From: Promicromonospora panici
GTDB lineage: Bacteria > Actinomycetota > Actinomycetes > Actinomycetales > Cellulomonadaceae
Assembly: GCF_900608595.1 (NCBI RefSeq)
Contig: NZ_UWYY01000007.1
Location: forward strand, 186,001 to 250,000
Reading direction: 5' to 3'
DNA length: 64,000 bases
Shown here: positions 49,916-59,915 of the stretch, in pieces
Layout: each line of letters begins with the position of its first letter
Position numbering within the stretch: position 1 is the stretch's first letter
Program-made: the position numbers and the translations under genes
Notes under the pieces: generated by a model
Database searches by the model: none
What the model was told of the DNA's origin: nothing
Seen by the model: the letters and a program-made list of their open reading frames with translations, nothing else

Positions 49916-50458
49916 ATGCCTTTCGCCACCGCCCTGACCACCGACGTCACCCTGCGTGAGCTGACCGAGGACGACGCCGTGGCGCTCGCCCACGCCTACG
50001 TGCGCAACCGCGAGCACCTCGCCCCGTGGGAGCCCGCGCGGCCCGAGGACTTCTACACGGCGAAGTGGCACGAGGAGCGGCTGGCGGCGCAGGTGCTGGA
50101 GAACGCGACGGGCCGCGCGCTCTACACGGTCCTCGAGGCGGACGGCGAGATAGTGGGCCGCCTCAACCTCACGGACATCGTGCGGGGCGCGTTCGAGAGC
50201 GGCAATATCGGCTACTGGCTCGACGCCCGGTTCACCGGCCGAGGCCTGATGACCCGGGCGATCGAGGCTCTGGCAGCCCACGCGCGCGACGAGCTGGGAC
50301 TGCACCGCCTGCAGGCCGCGACACTCCCGCACAACGAGGCGTCCCAGGCCGCGCTGACCAGGATCGGCTTCGAGAAGTTCGGTTTCGCACCGAGCTATCT
50401 GAAGATCGCCGGGAAATGGCAGGATCACGTCATCTTCCAACTGATCCTGCACCCCTGA
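49916..50458 (+). CDS. GNAT N-acetyltransferase, RimJ/RimL-type
   Basis: The 180-residue protein matches the RimJ-like GNAT family: VTLRELTEDDAVALAHAYVRNREHLAPWEP, IVGRLNLTDIVRG, NIGYWLDARFTGRGLMTRAIEALAAHA (acetyl-CoA loop RGLMT), LQAATLPHNEASQAALTRIGFEKFG and the terminal DHVIFQLI. It acetylates ribosomal protein N-termini or small amines. It is divergent from dnaK, with a HAIR site between. The ATG at 49916 is the family start. Confidence 0.9.
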   Translation: MPFATALTTDVTLRELTEDDAVALAHAYVRNREHLAPWEPARPEDFYTAKWHEERLAAQVLENATGRALYTVLEADGEIVGRLNLTDIVRGAFESGNIGYWLDARFTGRGLMTRAIEALAAHARDELGLHRLQAATLPHNEASQAALTRIGFEKFGFAPSYLKIAGKWQDHVIFQLILHP

Positions 50459-50661
50459 CGCGGCACAGCCGCCCCCGCGCTGTGCGACACGCCACGGCGG
50501 GCGCTATTTCACCCCCGTCAACAGGCGCGACGCCCTTACCTGCGGTACACAAGGGTGCACGACCGAGGCCACAGGGGGTGGGGCATCGGACGAGTGACTC
50601 GCGGGCCTGCCCGCGGGTGCCTGATGCCCGGGACCCCGGGCCCCGACGGGGGGAGACCACC

Positions 50662-50934
50662 ATGGCAAGCATCCACGGAAGCTCGTTGTCGATCGCACTC
50701 CTGACAGCACTGCTCGATCCCGAGGAGGACGGGCTCAGATCGCCTCAGGTCCAGGAGCTGCTCCAGGAGGCGCTCGAGACCCGCGAGGACGCGCGCGACG
50801 TGATCGTCGCGCTGCTCGCCTCGTCCGGCTCCATGCTGCGGCAGATCAGCTACCACAACGAGCAGGAGCCGCTCGAGTCCCTGCAGAAGGTGGCCCTGGG
50901 CTTCCAGCGCAAGGTGGTCCAGCTGCCCGGCTGA
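50662..50934 (+). CDS. small helical protein of unknown function
   Basis: The 90-residue product starts with a very strong Gly-rich ribosome site (GGGGGGAGA) and reads SIALLTALLDPEEDGLRSPQVQELLQEALETREDARDVIVALLAS, mostly amphipathic helix, ending FQRKVVQLPG. I recognise no family. It follows a 203-base gap in which I see no operator. The dipeptidase gene is convergent and starts 1 base from its stop. Confidence 0.6.
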   Translation: MASIHGSSLSIALLTALLDPEEDGLRSPQVQELLQEALETREDARDVIVALLASSGSMLRQISYHNEQEPLESLQKVALGFQRKVVQLPG

Positions 50935-50935
50935 G

Positions 50936-52072
50936 TCACCCCCCTGACCGGTCCGATGCCGCTTCGGCGTCGCGCAGCACGCGCAGGATGTTCCCGCTGG
51001 TCAGCTTGCCCAGATCGGCGTCGGACCAGCCGTTGTCCGCGAGCGCCGCGAGCAGACGCGGGTAGCCCGTCACGTCCTCCAGCCCTTCCGGGAGGCGGGG
51101 CGTTCCGTCGTAGTCGCCGCCGAGACCCACGTGGTCGATGCCGGCCACCTCTCGGACGTGCTCGACGTGCGCGACGACGTCGGACAGCGTGGAGCGGGGC
51201 TGCGGGTGGGTGGCCTGCCACTGCCGCACGAACGGCTCGAAGGCGCCGATGTCGGTGCTCCTGATCCCCTCGGCGGCTGCCGCTTCCGCGCCGCCGGCAC
51301 GCCACTCGGCGACGGCGGGTGACACGAACTGCGGCACGAAGGTCACCATGCAGACGCCGCCGTTGGTCGCGAGGGTGCCCAGGACGTCGTCGGGCACGTT
51401 GCGGGGGACGTCGCAGACGGCGCGGGCGCTCGAGTGGCTGAAGATCACCGGGGCCGAGGTGGTCCGTAGCGCGTGGCGCATGGTGCCGGCCGAGGTGTGC
51501 GAGAGGTCGACGAGCATGCCGAGGCGGTTCATCTCGTGTACGACGTCCTCGCCGAACGCGGAGAGGCCGCCCAGCACCTCCTCGTCGGTGCCGGAGTCGG
51601 CCCACGGCACGTTGCCGTTGTGCGTGAGCGTCATGTAGCGCACCCCGAGCGTGTAGAGCATGCGCAGCACACCGAGGGACTCGTTGATGGAGTGGCCGCC
51701 CTCGGCGCCCATGAGGCTCGCGATGCGGCCGTTGCTCCAGGCCTGTTCGACGTCGGCGGCGGTCAGCGCGAGCTGGAGGGTGTCCGGGTACTTCGCGACC
51801 AGGCGGTGCACGCAGTCGACCTGCTCGAGCGTGGCCGTGACGGCGGCACCACCCTGGAGCCTGGCCGGGACGTACACGGACCAGAACTGGGCGCCGACGC
51901 CACCCTCGCGCAGGCGCGGCAGGTCGGTGTGGGTAGTGGTGAGCCGCTGCGCGATGTCGACGGCGTCGAGGTCGTAGGACGACTGCTCGCGGAGCTCCCA
52001 GGGGAGGTCGTTGTGGCCGTCCCAGACGGGGTTCTTCTCGAGGAGCGCGGTGAGGCGAGCGGCTGTCGTCAT
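50936..52072 (-). CDS. membrane dipeptidase (M19, renal dipeptidase family)
   Basis: The 378-residue metallopeptidase has [13 protein letters not shown] (HxD zinc ligands), the bridging Glu in [75 protein letters not shown] and a C-terminal LSGGNILRVL-like TSGNILRVL. It cleaves dipeptides in the cytoplasm. A family A palindrome lies 35 bases upstream of its start. Confidence 0.93.
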   Translation of the reverse strand: MTTAARLTALLEKNPVWDGHNDLPWELREQSSYDLDAVDIAQRLTTTHTDLPRLREGGVGAQFWSVYVPARLQGGAAVTATLEQVDCVHRLVAKYPDTLQLALTAADVEQAWSNGRIASLMGAEGGHSINESLGVLRMLYTLGVRYMTLTHNGNVPWADSGTDEEVLGGLSAFGEDVVHEMNRLGMLVDLSHTSAGTMRHALRTTSAPVIFSHSSARAVCDVPRNVPDDVLGTLATNGGVCMVTFVPQFVSPAVAEWRAGGAEAAAAEGIRSTDIGAFEPFVRQWQATHPQPRSTLSDVVAHVEHVREVAGIDHVGLGGDYDGTPRLPEGLEDVTGYPRLLAALADNGWSDADLGKLTSGNILRVLRDAEAASDRSGG

Positions 52073-52106
52073 GCGGGCGAGGCTACCTCCCGCGTGCCAG
52101 CGGCCG

Positions 52107-52148
52107 TGTCAGACGTACGGGTCACCCGGGTGACCCGTACGTCTGACA
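52107..52148. repeat. 42-bp palindromic repeat, family A copy 3 (perfect)
   Basis: Arms TGTCAGACGTACGGGTCA and TGACCCGTACGTCTGACA match at all 18 positions, and the spacer CCCGGG is itself symmetric, so all 42 bases are one perfect palindrome; with the flanking CG on each side it reaches 46. It lies 10 bases after the protease stop and 35 bases before the dipeptidase start. Confidence 0.9.
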
Positions 52149-52157
52149 CGTCGAGGG

Positions 52158-55100
52158 TTAGCCCACCCGCCGCCAGGTGCAGTTCATCGTCTCGAAGCCC
52201 TTCGCGTCGGACGGCAGCGTGATCGTCCTCGGGTCGGTCAGGGTGCCGTACGACAGTAGGTTCGCGCGGCTCTCCAGGCCGGTGAACTCGTCGCCGATGA
52301 TCGCGTAGTAGCAGGGGCTCGTGTTCGGGTTGGCCGGCCCCGCGGTCACGTAGGTACCGCGCTGGAGCTGGTCACCGAGCATGTAGACACCGTGGGCGGA
52401 CGTGCTCGTCCGCGGCGCCCTCGTGCCCGGGTAGTACCTGACCCAGGGGCCGCACTCGTCGGAGAAGAAGCCGTAGTCGGTGGACTTTACGGTGGCAATC
52501 CGCTGGCCGGAGCCGTAGTTCGCGCCGAGCACCGCCGACTGGGACTCGCGCACCCAGGAGCAGCCCCGGGCGCCCGCGGCCGCCACGTAGGTGCCGGCCG
52601 CCGGCCTGTCGCTGCCCACCAGGTAGCCGTTCGCGGGGATCGCCGTGGCCGGCCGGCCGACGGCGGAGGTGGGCCCACCTGAACGGACGGCGGTGGCGTA
52701 CCCGTACTTGCGGGCGGTGACGGCCACGGAGATCTTCTTGCCCTGCTGCGCGCCCTTGAGCGTGTACGTCGAGGAGGTGGCGCCTCGGATCGGCACGCTG
52801 TCGGCGAACCACTGGTAGGTGAACGACGGCGACGGGCTCCAGCTACCGACCTTGGCCGTCAGCTTCCCGCCGACCCGGGCCGTGCCCGAGATCGTGGGTG
52901 AGGGGGACGACGAGAACTTCCGGTCGACCGTGGAGTGGGCCGAGGTCACCGACTTGGTCGTGATGCCGGGGCGCTTGCCCGTCACGGTCACGGTCAGCCG
53001 GCGCCCGTCGTACGACGCCGGGATCGTGAACCTCGAACCCGTCGCACCGGAGATGTTCCTGCCGTCGATCTTCCACTGATAGGTGGTGCTGGTGCGCGCC
53101 GGCGTGGCGGGCGGGGCGACCACCGCCACCGTAGCGCCCGGGTTGGACATCCCGGAGATGCGCGGCCCGGCCATGGAGAACGTCCCGTAACCCACCGGGA
53201 CGGCGGGGCTCGTGCGGGCCTCGGTCACGTAGCCCGGGCGCTTGCCCGTGATCGTGACGGTGAGCTGCTTACCGCGGTGGACGCTCGTGGGGACGAACGT
53301 GAATCCGGTGGCGCCCGTGATCGGCGTCCCGTTCGCGAACCACTGGTAGGTGAACCGCGTGCCGGAGGTCCAGGTCCCCGACTTCGCGTAGAGGGTGGTG
53401 CCCACCTTCGCCGTCGGGCTGATGGTCGGGTCGGACGCGGTGATGGCGGTCGGCGCGATTTCGGCGGTCTCGGCGCTGGTCCGGGCCGTGGGCGTGCGTC
53501 CGGTGGCGTTGCCGAGCACCGTCACGGAGAGCCGGGCGCCGCCGTCGGCGCCGCGCGGCGTGTAGGTGCTGCCCGTCGCCCCGAGGATCTTCGCGCCGTC
53601 CCGGCGCCACTGGTAGGTGAACGTCGCGGCCGGCGACCATGCGGGCACGGTGGCCGTGAGCTGCACGCCGACCTTGGCCTCCGCGCCGGAGACGACCGGC
53701 TCGGGCGCTGCGTCGAACGCGAGCTTGGTGGCCAGCTGGTACGCCGCGAGGACGTCGAGCTTTCCCTCGCCCCACACGTTGTTGTCGTCGGTCGTGCCGC
53801 CGCACGTGACGTCGCGGACATCCCGCGCGGACCCGTCGAGGATCGCCCGGGTGCCCGTCACGTCGCCCACGAGCTCCGGCACGGCGTCCCACAGGAGCGC
53901 GACGGCGCCCGCGACGTGCGGTGCGGCCATCGACGTCCCGTCCCACTGCTCGAACCCGCCGCCGGGTACGGCGGACCGGACGGTCTGGCCGGGCGCGGCG
54001 ATGTCGGGCTTCACAGTGCCGCTCTGGCCCGGACCACGCGAGGAGAACGACGCGATCGCACCCGACGGCGCGAACGCGCCGACCGAGTAGGACAGCGTGC
54101 GCGCCCCCGGGCTCCCGGACGACTCGCAGCCGAACTCGCCGTCGTTGCCGTTGGCCCACGTGCTGAACATGCCCGCCGCCTCCCAGGCGGAGATCACGTC
54201 CTCCATGAACGGGTCGGTGGAGAAGGAGAGGCCCCACGAGTTGTTGATGACGTGCGGCCGCTTGCCGGCGTCGGCGCCCGTGCCGTCGAGGCGGGTCGGC
54301 TCGAGGAGCCACTGGCCCGACGCGATCAGAGCGGCGTCCGAGCAGCCGGCGGCGCAGCCGTTCGCCGCGATCCACTCCGCGCCGGGCGCCACGCCGATGT
54401 TCATCGAGCCGTCGTCGGTGCCCACCATGGTGCCCATGGTGTGGGTGCCGTGCCCGTGGTCGTCGCTCGGGGAGCTGTCGCCGACGCGGGCGGCGTCGAA
54501 CCAGTTGTAGTTGCTGCCCGTCGTCGCACCGCGGTACTGCGCGGCCAGGGCCGGGTGGGTACGGCTCACGCCGGTGTCCAGGCCGGCGACGACGACGCCG
54601 TCGCCGGTGAAGCCGAGGTTCCACATGTCGTCGGCGTTGATCGCCCTGATGCCGTACGTCGAGCTCGCCGCCGCGTTCGGCACGGCGCCGTCCGTCGTCT
54701 CCGGCTCGTCGACCGCGTGCCGCATCGTCGGCCGGACCTCCAGGACCTGGATGTCCGCCGCGAGGTCGACCGCCTGGTCGAGCGAGCCGTCCTCGACCAG
54801 GATCGCGTTGCTGGCCCAGTACGAGGTGTACTCGGTGCCCGACTTCTCCAGGGCGGCGATCGCCTGCTCCTGGGACGCCTCGGCGGCCGCGACGAGCGTG
54901 TCGCGCACGTACTCGCCGCGCTCGGACCAGCTCGTGATCCCGCCCGCCGCCGAGAGGTCGGTCTCGCCGGCAAACCGGAGCCAGAAGTCCGTCTCACTCT
55001 TCGCGCGGAAGGCCTTGGTGGCGGCGGGGGTGATCTTGTCCGCCGGGTCAAGGGTGCGCGCCGCCTGGAGCTCCGACCGGTTCCGGTCGGCGGCGGTGCT

Positions 55101-55226
55101 GGGCTGAACGCCGGTCCCGCCGCCCGGGGCGGGGTCCGGCGCGGCGGACGCGGCCGCGGGGGATGCGAGGAACGCGACAGCGGCTGCCGACGCGACAGCC
55201 CTGGTCACGAACGTACGACGATGCAT
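52158..55226 (-). CDS. secreted subtilase (S8) with four Ig-like repeats
   Basis: The 1022-residue precursor has a signal peptide (about 1-29), an inhibitor-type propeptide, and an S8 catalytic domain with Asp217 (GLDTGVSRTHPAL), His259 (DHGHGTHTMGTMVG) and Ser432 (DGTSMAAPHVAGAVAL). Four tandem repeats of about 80 residues follow, each with a KVGxxLTAxxxxWxPxxxFTYQWxxxGxxIxGATGSTYTP-type pattern. A C-terminal part ends with PYLVGSD-like and DGTYLxxGxxx segments rich in Cys (DECGPW, PCYYAII, MNCTWRR). The repeats probably bind wall or substrate. It is extracellular and may act on plant or microbial protein. The start at 55226 (MHRRTFV) begins the signal; an earlier ATG at 55265 is unlikely. 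Confidence 0.92.
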   Translation of the reverse strand: MHRRTFVTRAVASAAAVAFLASPAAASAAPDPAPGGGTGVQPSTAADRNRSELQAARTLDPADKITPAATKAFRAKSETDFWLRFAGETDLSAAGGITSWSERGEYVRDTLVAAAEASQEQAIAALEKSGTEYTSYWASNAILVEDGSLDQAVDLAADIQVLEVRPTMRHAVDEPETTDGAVPNAAASSTYGIRAINADDMWNLGFTGDGVVVAGLDTGVSRTHPALAAQYRGATTGSNYNWFDAARVGDSSPSDDHGHGTHTMGTMVGTDDGSMNIGVAPGAEWIAANGCAAGCSDAALIASGQWLLEPTRLDGTGADAGKRPHVINNSWGLSFSTDPFMEDVISAWEAAGMFSTWANGNDGEFGCESSGSPGARTLSYSVGAFAPSGAIASFSSRGPGQSGTVKPDIAAPGQTVRSAVPGGGFEQWDGTSMAAPHVAGAVALLWDAVPELVGDVTGTRAILDGSARDVRDVTCGGTTDDNNVWGEGKLDVLAAYQLATKLAFDAAPEPVVSGAEAKVGVQLTATVPAWSPAATFTYQWRRDGAKILGATGSTYTPRGADGGARLSVTVLGNATGRTPTARTSAETAEIAPTAITASDPTISPTAKVGTTLYAKSGTWTSGTRFTYQWFANGTPITGATGFTFVPTSVHRGKQLTVTITGKRPGYVTEARTSPAVPVGYGTFSMAGPRISGMSNPGATVAVVAPPATPARTSTTYQWKIDGRNISGATGSRFTIPASYDGRRLTVTVTGKRPGITTKSVTSAHSTVDRKFSSSPSPTISGTARVGGKLTAKVGSWSPSPSFTYQWFADSVPIRGATSSTYTLKGAQQGKKISVAVTARKYGYATAVRSGGPTSAVGRPATAIPANGYLVGSDRPAAGTYVAAAGARGCSWVRESQSAVLGANYGSGQRIATVKSTDYGFFSDECGPWVRYYPGTRAPRTSTSAHGVYMLGDQLQRGTYVTAGPANPNTSPCYYAIIGDEFTGLESRANLLSYGTLTDPRTITLPSDAKGFETMNCTWRRVG

Positions 55227-55397
55227 GTGGGCACTCCGGAGAGTTGGATGGGGGTGCCCAGTCACGGGCCAGAGAGCCCTGCCCTCGCAGGCAGAGGAGA
55301 CAGGCGCACACTAGCCGTCGGACCGGCCCAATCTCTCGCATTCTCGGAGAAATCACCCGGCCCGCCCGGGACGCCTCATCAACCCGGGCGCAGGCCC

Positions 55398-55754
55398 TCA
55401 GCCCCGCCCGCGAAGCCGGTCGATCTCACGCCGCTCACGCTTCGTCGGGCGCCCGGCGCCACGGTCACGCAGCCCGACCGCCTCCCGCTCGACCCGCGTC
55501 GGCAGGGGCGGGCTGTGGTCCAGGTACGCCTTGGCGGCGATGGGCGCGCCGACCCGCTTGGGCAGCAGCTCGACGACCTCGACCTCCCGGTCCCGCAGGG
55601 GATCGCGCCACGTCACGCGATCGCCCACGGTGACGGACGTCGAGGCCTTGGCGATCTTCCCGTTGATCCGGACCCGGTTGCTGCGGCACAGGTCGGCCGC
55701 GACCGACCGGCTCTTGGTCAGTCGCACCGCCCACAGCCAGACGTCTATGCGCAT
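55398..55754 (-). CDS. S4-domain RNA-binding protein (Hsp15/HslR-like)
   Basis: The 118-residue protein is an S4 domain, MRIDVWLWAVRLTKSRSVAADLCRSNRVRINGKIAKAS, with a basic C-terminal tail (GRPTKRERREIDRLRGR). Hsp15 relatives bind the 50S subunit with free nascent chains. It is a common single actinobacterial gene. The direct neighbour upstream on the strand is the GH43 gene. Confidence 0.9.
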   Translation of the reverse strand: MRIDVWLWAVRLTKSRSVAADLCRSNRVRINGKIAKASTSVTVGDRVTWRDPLRDREVEVVELLPKRVGAPIAAKAYLDHSPPLPTRVEREAVGLRDRGAGRPTKRERREIDRLRGRG

Positions 55755-55824
55755 CGGCCCATCCTCCCACCGACGCCGGCCGTCGAGGCGCCGGCCGGCG
55801 AGGCCCGGCCGTCAAGGGCGGTCC

Positions 55825-57399
55825 TCAGACGTACGGCTGGTACTCGAACCGCTCGACCGTCACCACCGAGTCCGACGGCGTGCCGTTGCTCGTGGCGATC
55901 AGCCCGAGCCACACCCCGAGAAACCCACCGGCCGCGACGCTGTCCAGGGTGCGCCCGTCGGCGACCGCGAGCTCCGTCAGCTGCTCGTCCCCTACCGCCA
56001 CGAGCAGCGCGTAGTCCTGCCCGTGCGCCTGCACGGCGAGCGTGACGGGGTCGTCGCCGCCGGACAGCGAGCGCTCGCCGAGCACCGTCGCCTCCCCCGC
56101 CTGGCGGTGCACCGCGAGGACCCGGCGCCCGAAGCCGTCGGGCGCACCCGTCACCACCAGCAGCACGTGGTCCCGCTCGGACTGCCGGACCGCGAGGCCG
56201 GCCTGCTCGTCCGGCCCGGCCGGGTCGAACCGCAGCACCATCCGCACCGTGACCGCCTGATGCTGCTGGCGGACGCCGAGGAACGCCGGCGTCGCCGCGT
56301 CCGTGAGGTTCTCCGGCCGCATGCGCAGCAGCCAGCCCTCGCCCCGCGGTTCGGCGAAGTCGGCCGGACCGCGCAGGCCGGTCCAGCGCAGGTCGCCGGG
56401 CGGCACCGAGCCCGCCGGCGGCCATGCGGACGCCGGTCCGCCGCCCTCGTTCCCCGCCCGGACGCCGTCGGGCACCTCCACCACCGTCGGCACGCGGCCC
56501 TGGCCAGGCGCGAAAACCGGCCAGCCGTCCTCCCACGTCACCGGTACGAGGAACGTCTCCCGGCCGAGGTTGTAGTGGTAGCCGCCGTAGGGGCGCATGG
56601 CGAGCAGCACGGCCCACCAGGACCCGTCGGGCGCCTCCACCAGGTCGGCGTGCCCCACGCCGACGACGTCCACGTCCCGCCCCAGGTGCCGGTGGGTCAG
56701 CACCGGGTTGGCCTTGTTGCCGACGTACGGGCCGGTCACGGAGTCGGACCGGGCCACGGAGACGGCGTGGTGGAACTCGGTGCCGCCCTCCGCGGCCAGC
56801 AGATAGTAGGTGCCGTCCACCCGGTAGAGGTGCGGCCCCTCAGCCCACACCGCGCCCAGCACCGCGCCGCGCCAGAGCACGTGCTCGGGCCCGGTGAGCC
56901 GCATCGTCGCCGGGTCGAGCTCGCGCAGCCAGACCTCGGTCTGGTCGTGCCACTCCGGCTCCCGGGCGAGGCGGGTCCCGTGCAGCCAGACCCGCCCGTC
57001 GTCGTCGAAGAACAGGGACGGGTCGATGCCGTCCGCGTCCAGCCAGACGGGGTCAGACCACGGCCCCGCAGGGTCGGTGGCGGTCAGCACGAAGTTGCCG
57101 CCACGCGCCTGGTCCCGCTGGTCCACCAGGGTGCAGACCAGCCAGAACCTCCCGTCGTGGTGCCGCAGCGTCGGCGCGTACAGCCCGCCCGACGACGCGA
57201 TCCCCTGCATGTCGAGCTGCCCGGCCCGGTCGAGCGCGTGCCTGATCTGCTCCCAGTGCACCAGGTCGCGGCTGCGGAACACGGGCAGGCCGGGGAAGTA
57301 CTCGAACGTCGAGGTGACGAGGTAGTACTCCGCCCCGACCCGACAGATCGTCGGGTCGGGGTAGCACCCCGGAAGGATCGGGTTGTGGACAGCGGTCAC
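55825..57399 (-). CDS. GH43 beta-xylosidase/alpha-arabinofuranosidase
   Basis: The 524-residue enzyme has a GH43 catalytic domain with NPILPGCYPDPTICRVG (Asp15), GIDPSLFFDDDG (Asp126) and VWAEGPHLYR (Glu187), followed by the GH43_C2 jelly-roll domain (FLGVRQQHQAVTVRMVLRFDP to FEYQPYV). The EYFPGLPVFRSRDLVHW region is typical of the XynB-type subfamily. It has no signal peptide, so it acts on imported xylo- or arabino-oligosaccharides. Its GTG overlaps the GH3 stop (GTGA), showing translational coupling. Confidence 0.92.
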   Translation of the reverse strand: MTAVHNPILPGCYPDPTICRVGAEYYLVTSTFEYFPGLPVFRSRDLVHWEQIRHALDRAGQLDMQGIASSGGLYAPTLRHHDGRFWLVCTLVDQRDQARGGNFVLTATDPAGPWSDPVWLDADGIDPSLFFDDDGRVWLHGTRLAREPEWHDQTEVWLRELDPATMRLTGPEHVLWRGAVLGAVWAEGPHLYRVDGTYYLLAAEGGTEFHHAVSVARSDSVTGPYVGNKANPVLTHRHLGRDVDVVGVGHADLVEAPDGSWWAVLLAMRPYGGYHYNLGRETFLVPVTWEDGWPVFAPGQGRVPTVVEVPDGVRAGNEGGGPASAWPPAGSVPPGDLRWTGLRGPADFAEPRGEGWLLRMRPENLTDAATPAFLGVRQQHQAVTVRMVLRFDPAGPDEQAGLAVRQSERDHVLLVVTGAPDGFGRRVLAVHRQAGEATVLGERSLSGGDDPVTLAVQAHGQDYALLVAVGDEQLTELAVADGRTLDSVAAGGFLGVWLGLIATSNGTPSDSVVTVERFEYQPYV

Positions 57400-59840
57400 T
57401 GCGCGACCGTGACGTCGACCCACCGCTTGTCCGCCGTCGTCACCTCGTGCACGTCACCCGTGATCGCGACGACGGCACGGACCGGCGAGACGGTGACGGG
57501 CGACGCGGGACCCGCCGTGGCGTGCGGCTCGTCCAGATCCGCGATGCCCTCGGCCACCACCCTGACAACGCTGTCGGCCGCATGTGCGCCGGCCCATACC
57601 TCGACGTCACCGGGTTCGACGATCCGCACCATCTCGCGGTCGGTGAACGCGAAGCGCGTCGTCGGCACGTCGAAGGTGATGGTCGCCGACTCCCCCGGGC
57701 GCAGCGTGACCCGGTGGTAGCCGAGCAGCTGCGCGGTGGGCCGCGCGACGGAGCCCACCACGTCGTGCCCGTACAGCTGCACGACGTCGGACCCGGGCAC
57801 CTCACCCGTGTTCGTCACCGTCACGACGGCGCGGAACGTGCCGCCCGCCTCGACGGACGGGTCCACGGCGACCAGCTCGCGCGCGAACGTCGTGTACGAC
57901 AGGCCGAACCCGAAGGCCCGCACCGGCGTCGAGTCGGTGGCCGTCACCTCGGACGCGCCGCCGAGGATCGGGTGCAGGTACGAGTACGGCTGCGAACCAG
58001 TGGAGCGCGGCAGCGACACGGGCAGGCGCCCCGACGGGTTCACCCGGCCCGAGATCACGCCCGCGAGCGCGGTGCCGCCCTCCTCGCCCGGGAAGAACGC
58101 CTGGAGCACGGCGCCGGGCTTCCGGACGCCGTTCAGACCCGGGTCGGCAGGGTCGAGCGCCCAGCCGATCGAGTACGGACGCCCGGTGAGCAGCACCATG
58201 ACCACGGGCTTCCCCGTGGCGAGGACTGCCTCGACGAGCTCGCGCTGCACGCCGGGCAGCTCGAGCGACTCGCTGTCGTTGCCCTCGCCCACCGTCCCGC
58301 GCCCGAACAGCCCGGCCTGATCGCCGACCACGACCACCGCGACGTCAGCCGCCTCGGCGGCGGCGACCGCCTCGGGGAACCCGGAGGTATCGCTGCCCTC
58401 GACGGCGCAGCCCTGCGCGAAGGTCAGCTCGGGCACGGGCAGGCCCGCGCGGCCGAACTCCTCGGTCAGGGCCTCGGCCACCGACGGGATCTCGAAGCCC
58501 GTCGGCACGCCGGGGTGGTGCGCCAGCACGTGGTTGGCGAACGAGTAGCAGCCCATCAGCGCCTCGGGGCGGGCGGCGTTCGGCCCGATCACCGCGACGT
58601 GGGCGGGCTTGTCGTGCCACGCGCCGAGCGGGAGCACGCCGTCGTTCGAGAGCAGCACCACGGACTCCTCGGCGAGGCGCCGGGCGACGTCGCGGTGCGC
58701 CGGCGTATCCAGGTCCACCGCCGCCGGCGGCGCGTCCTCGTACGCGTCCGGCTCGAGGAGCCCGAGCTCCTCCTTCTGCCGGAGCGCGCGCAGCACCGCC
58801 CGGTCGACGATCTCGACCGGCACCGTCCCGTCCGTGACGAGTGCGGCGAGCGGCTCGAGGTACGCGTCGCCGGACGGCAGCTCGATGTCGACGCCCGCCT
58901 CCAGGGCGGCGGCCGCCGCCGCGCCCCGGTCGGCCGCGATCGCGTGCATGACGTTCAGGAACGCGACGCCGAAGTAGTCGGCGACCACCACGCCGTCGAA
59001 CCCCCACTGGTCGCGGAGCAGCTCGGTGAGGTACTCGGCCGACGAGTGCATGGGCACCCCGTCGACGTCGTTGTAGGAGGCCATCACGCTACGCACACCG
59101 CCGTCGAGCACCGCCATCTCGAAGGGCGGCAGGTAGACGTCGGCGATCTCGCGCGGGCCCGCGCTCACCGGGGCGTGGTTGCGCCCCGCCTTGGAGCCCG
59201 AGTAGGCGACGAAGTGCTTGAGCGTCGCGTGCACGCCCGTCCCCTGCAGCCCGCGGACGTACCCCGTGCCGACCGTGCCGACCAGGTACGGGTCCTCGCC
59301 GATGCACTCGTCGACCCGCCCCCACCGGGGATCGCGGACGACGTCGAGCACGGGCGCGAGCCCCTGGTGGACGCCGAGCTCCCGCATCGACTCCCCGATG
59401 AGGCGGCCCATCTCGGCGACCAGGTAGGGGTCGAAGGACGCGCCCCACGCGAGCGGCGTCGGGAAGGTGGCCGCCTGCCAGGCCGCCAGGCCGGTGAGGC
59501 ACTCCTCGTGCACCAGCGCGGGGATGCCGAGGCGCGTCTCGCGCTTCAGCCTCCGCTGCTCCGCCCAGAGCCACGCCGCACGCTCGGCCGGGTCCACCGG
59601 CCGCGTGCCGTACACACGGGTGTAGTGGCCCAGGCCGTTCTTCGTGATCTCCGGGAGCGTGGCGCTGCCCCGGTCGCCGGCCATCTCGCCCTGCATCGGT
59701 GCCACGACGTTGCCGCCCTGGTCCAGCCAGTACCCGACCAGCTGGGCGAGCTTCTCCTCGAGGGTCATCCGTGCGTGCAGGTCGCGCACGCGCTCCGACA
59801 CCTCGGGCATCGCCCTCAGCGCCGTCGGCAGCTCCGTCAT
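57396..59840 (-). CDS. GH3 beta-xylosidase/beta-glucosidase
   Basis: The 814-residue enzyme has the (beta/alpha)8 domain with RDPRWGRVDECIGEDPYL and the nucleophile Asp288 in VVADYFGV, the alpha/beta sandwich with VVVVGDQAG and EGNDSESLELPG, and a fibronectin-III-like C-terminal domain (VTNTGEVPGSDVVQLYGHDVV, LLGYHRVTLRPGES). No signal peptide is present, so it is cytoplasmic. Combined with the transporter it probably hydrolyses imported beta-linked xylo-oligosaccharides. AAAGGAAAA precedes the ATG as ribosome site. Confidence 0.93.
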   Translation of the reverse strand: MTELPTALRAMPEVSERVRDLHARMTLEEKLAQLVGYWLDQGGNVVAPMQGEMAGDRGSATLPEITKNGLGHYTRVYGTRPVDPAERAAWLWAEQRRLKRETRLGIPALVHEECLTGLAAWQAATFPTPLAWGASFDPYLVAEMGRLIGESMRELGVHQGLAPVLDVVRDPRWGRVDECIGEDPYLVGTVGTGYVRGLQGTGVHATLKHFVAYSGSKAGRNHAPVSAGPREIADVYLPPFEMAVLDGGVRSVMASYNDVDGVPMHSSAEYLTELLRDQWGFDGVVVADYFGVAFLNVMHAIAADRGAAAAAALEAGVDIELPSGDAYLEPLAALVTDGTVPVEIVDRAVLRALRQKEELGLLEPDAYEDAPPAAVDLDTPAHRDVARRLAEESVVLLSNDGVLPLGAWHDKPAHVAVIGPNAARPEALMGCYSFANHVLAHHPGVPTGFEIPSVAEALTEEFGRAGLPVPELTFAQGCAVEGSDTSGFPEAVAAAEAADVAVVVVGDQAGLFGRGTVGEGNDSESLELPGVQRELVEAVLATGKPVVMVLLTGRPYSIGWALDPADPGLNGVRKPGAVLQAFFPGEEGGTALAGVISGRVNPSGRLPVSLPRSTGSQPYSYLHPILGGASEVTATDSTPVRAFGFGLSYTTFARELVAVDPSVEAGGTFRAVVTVTNTGEVPGSDVVQLYGHDVVGSVARPTAQLLGYHRVTLRPGESATITFDVPTTRFAFTDREMVRIVEPGDVEVWAGAHAADSVVRVVAEGIADLDEPHATAGPASPVTVSPVRAVVAITGDVHEVTTADKRWVDVTVAQ

Positions 59841-59915
59841 GGAACGTTTTCCTTTCTCGGTACTACGTGTAATGGCGTGCTTGAACGTGGCGCGGCGCCT
59901 CGTCGGCGCCTCGGC

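Noticed and set aside
7931..52148. Family A palindromes as simple intrinsic terminators
   Set aside because: Copies 1 and 3 follow stop codons, but copy 2 lies between divergent start codons where neither gene needs termination.
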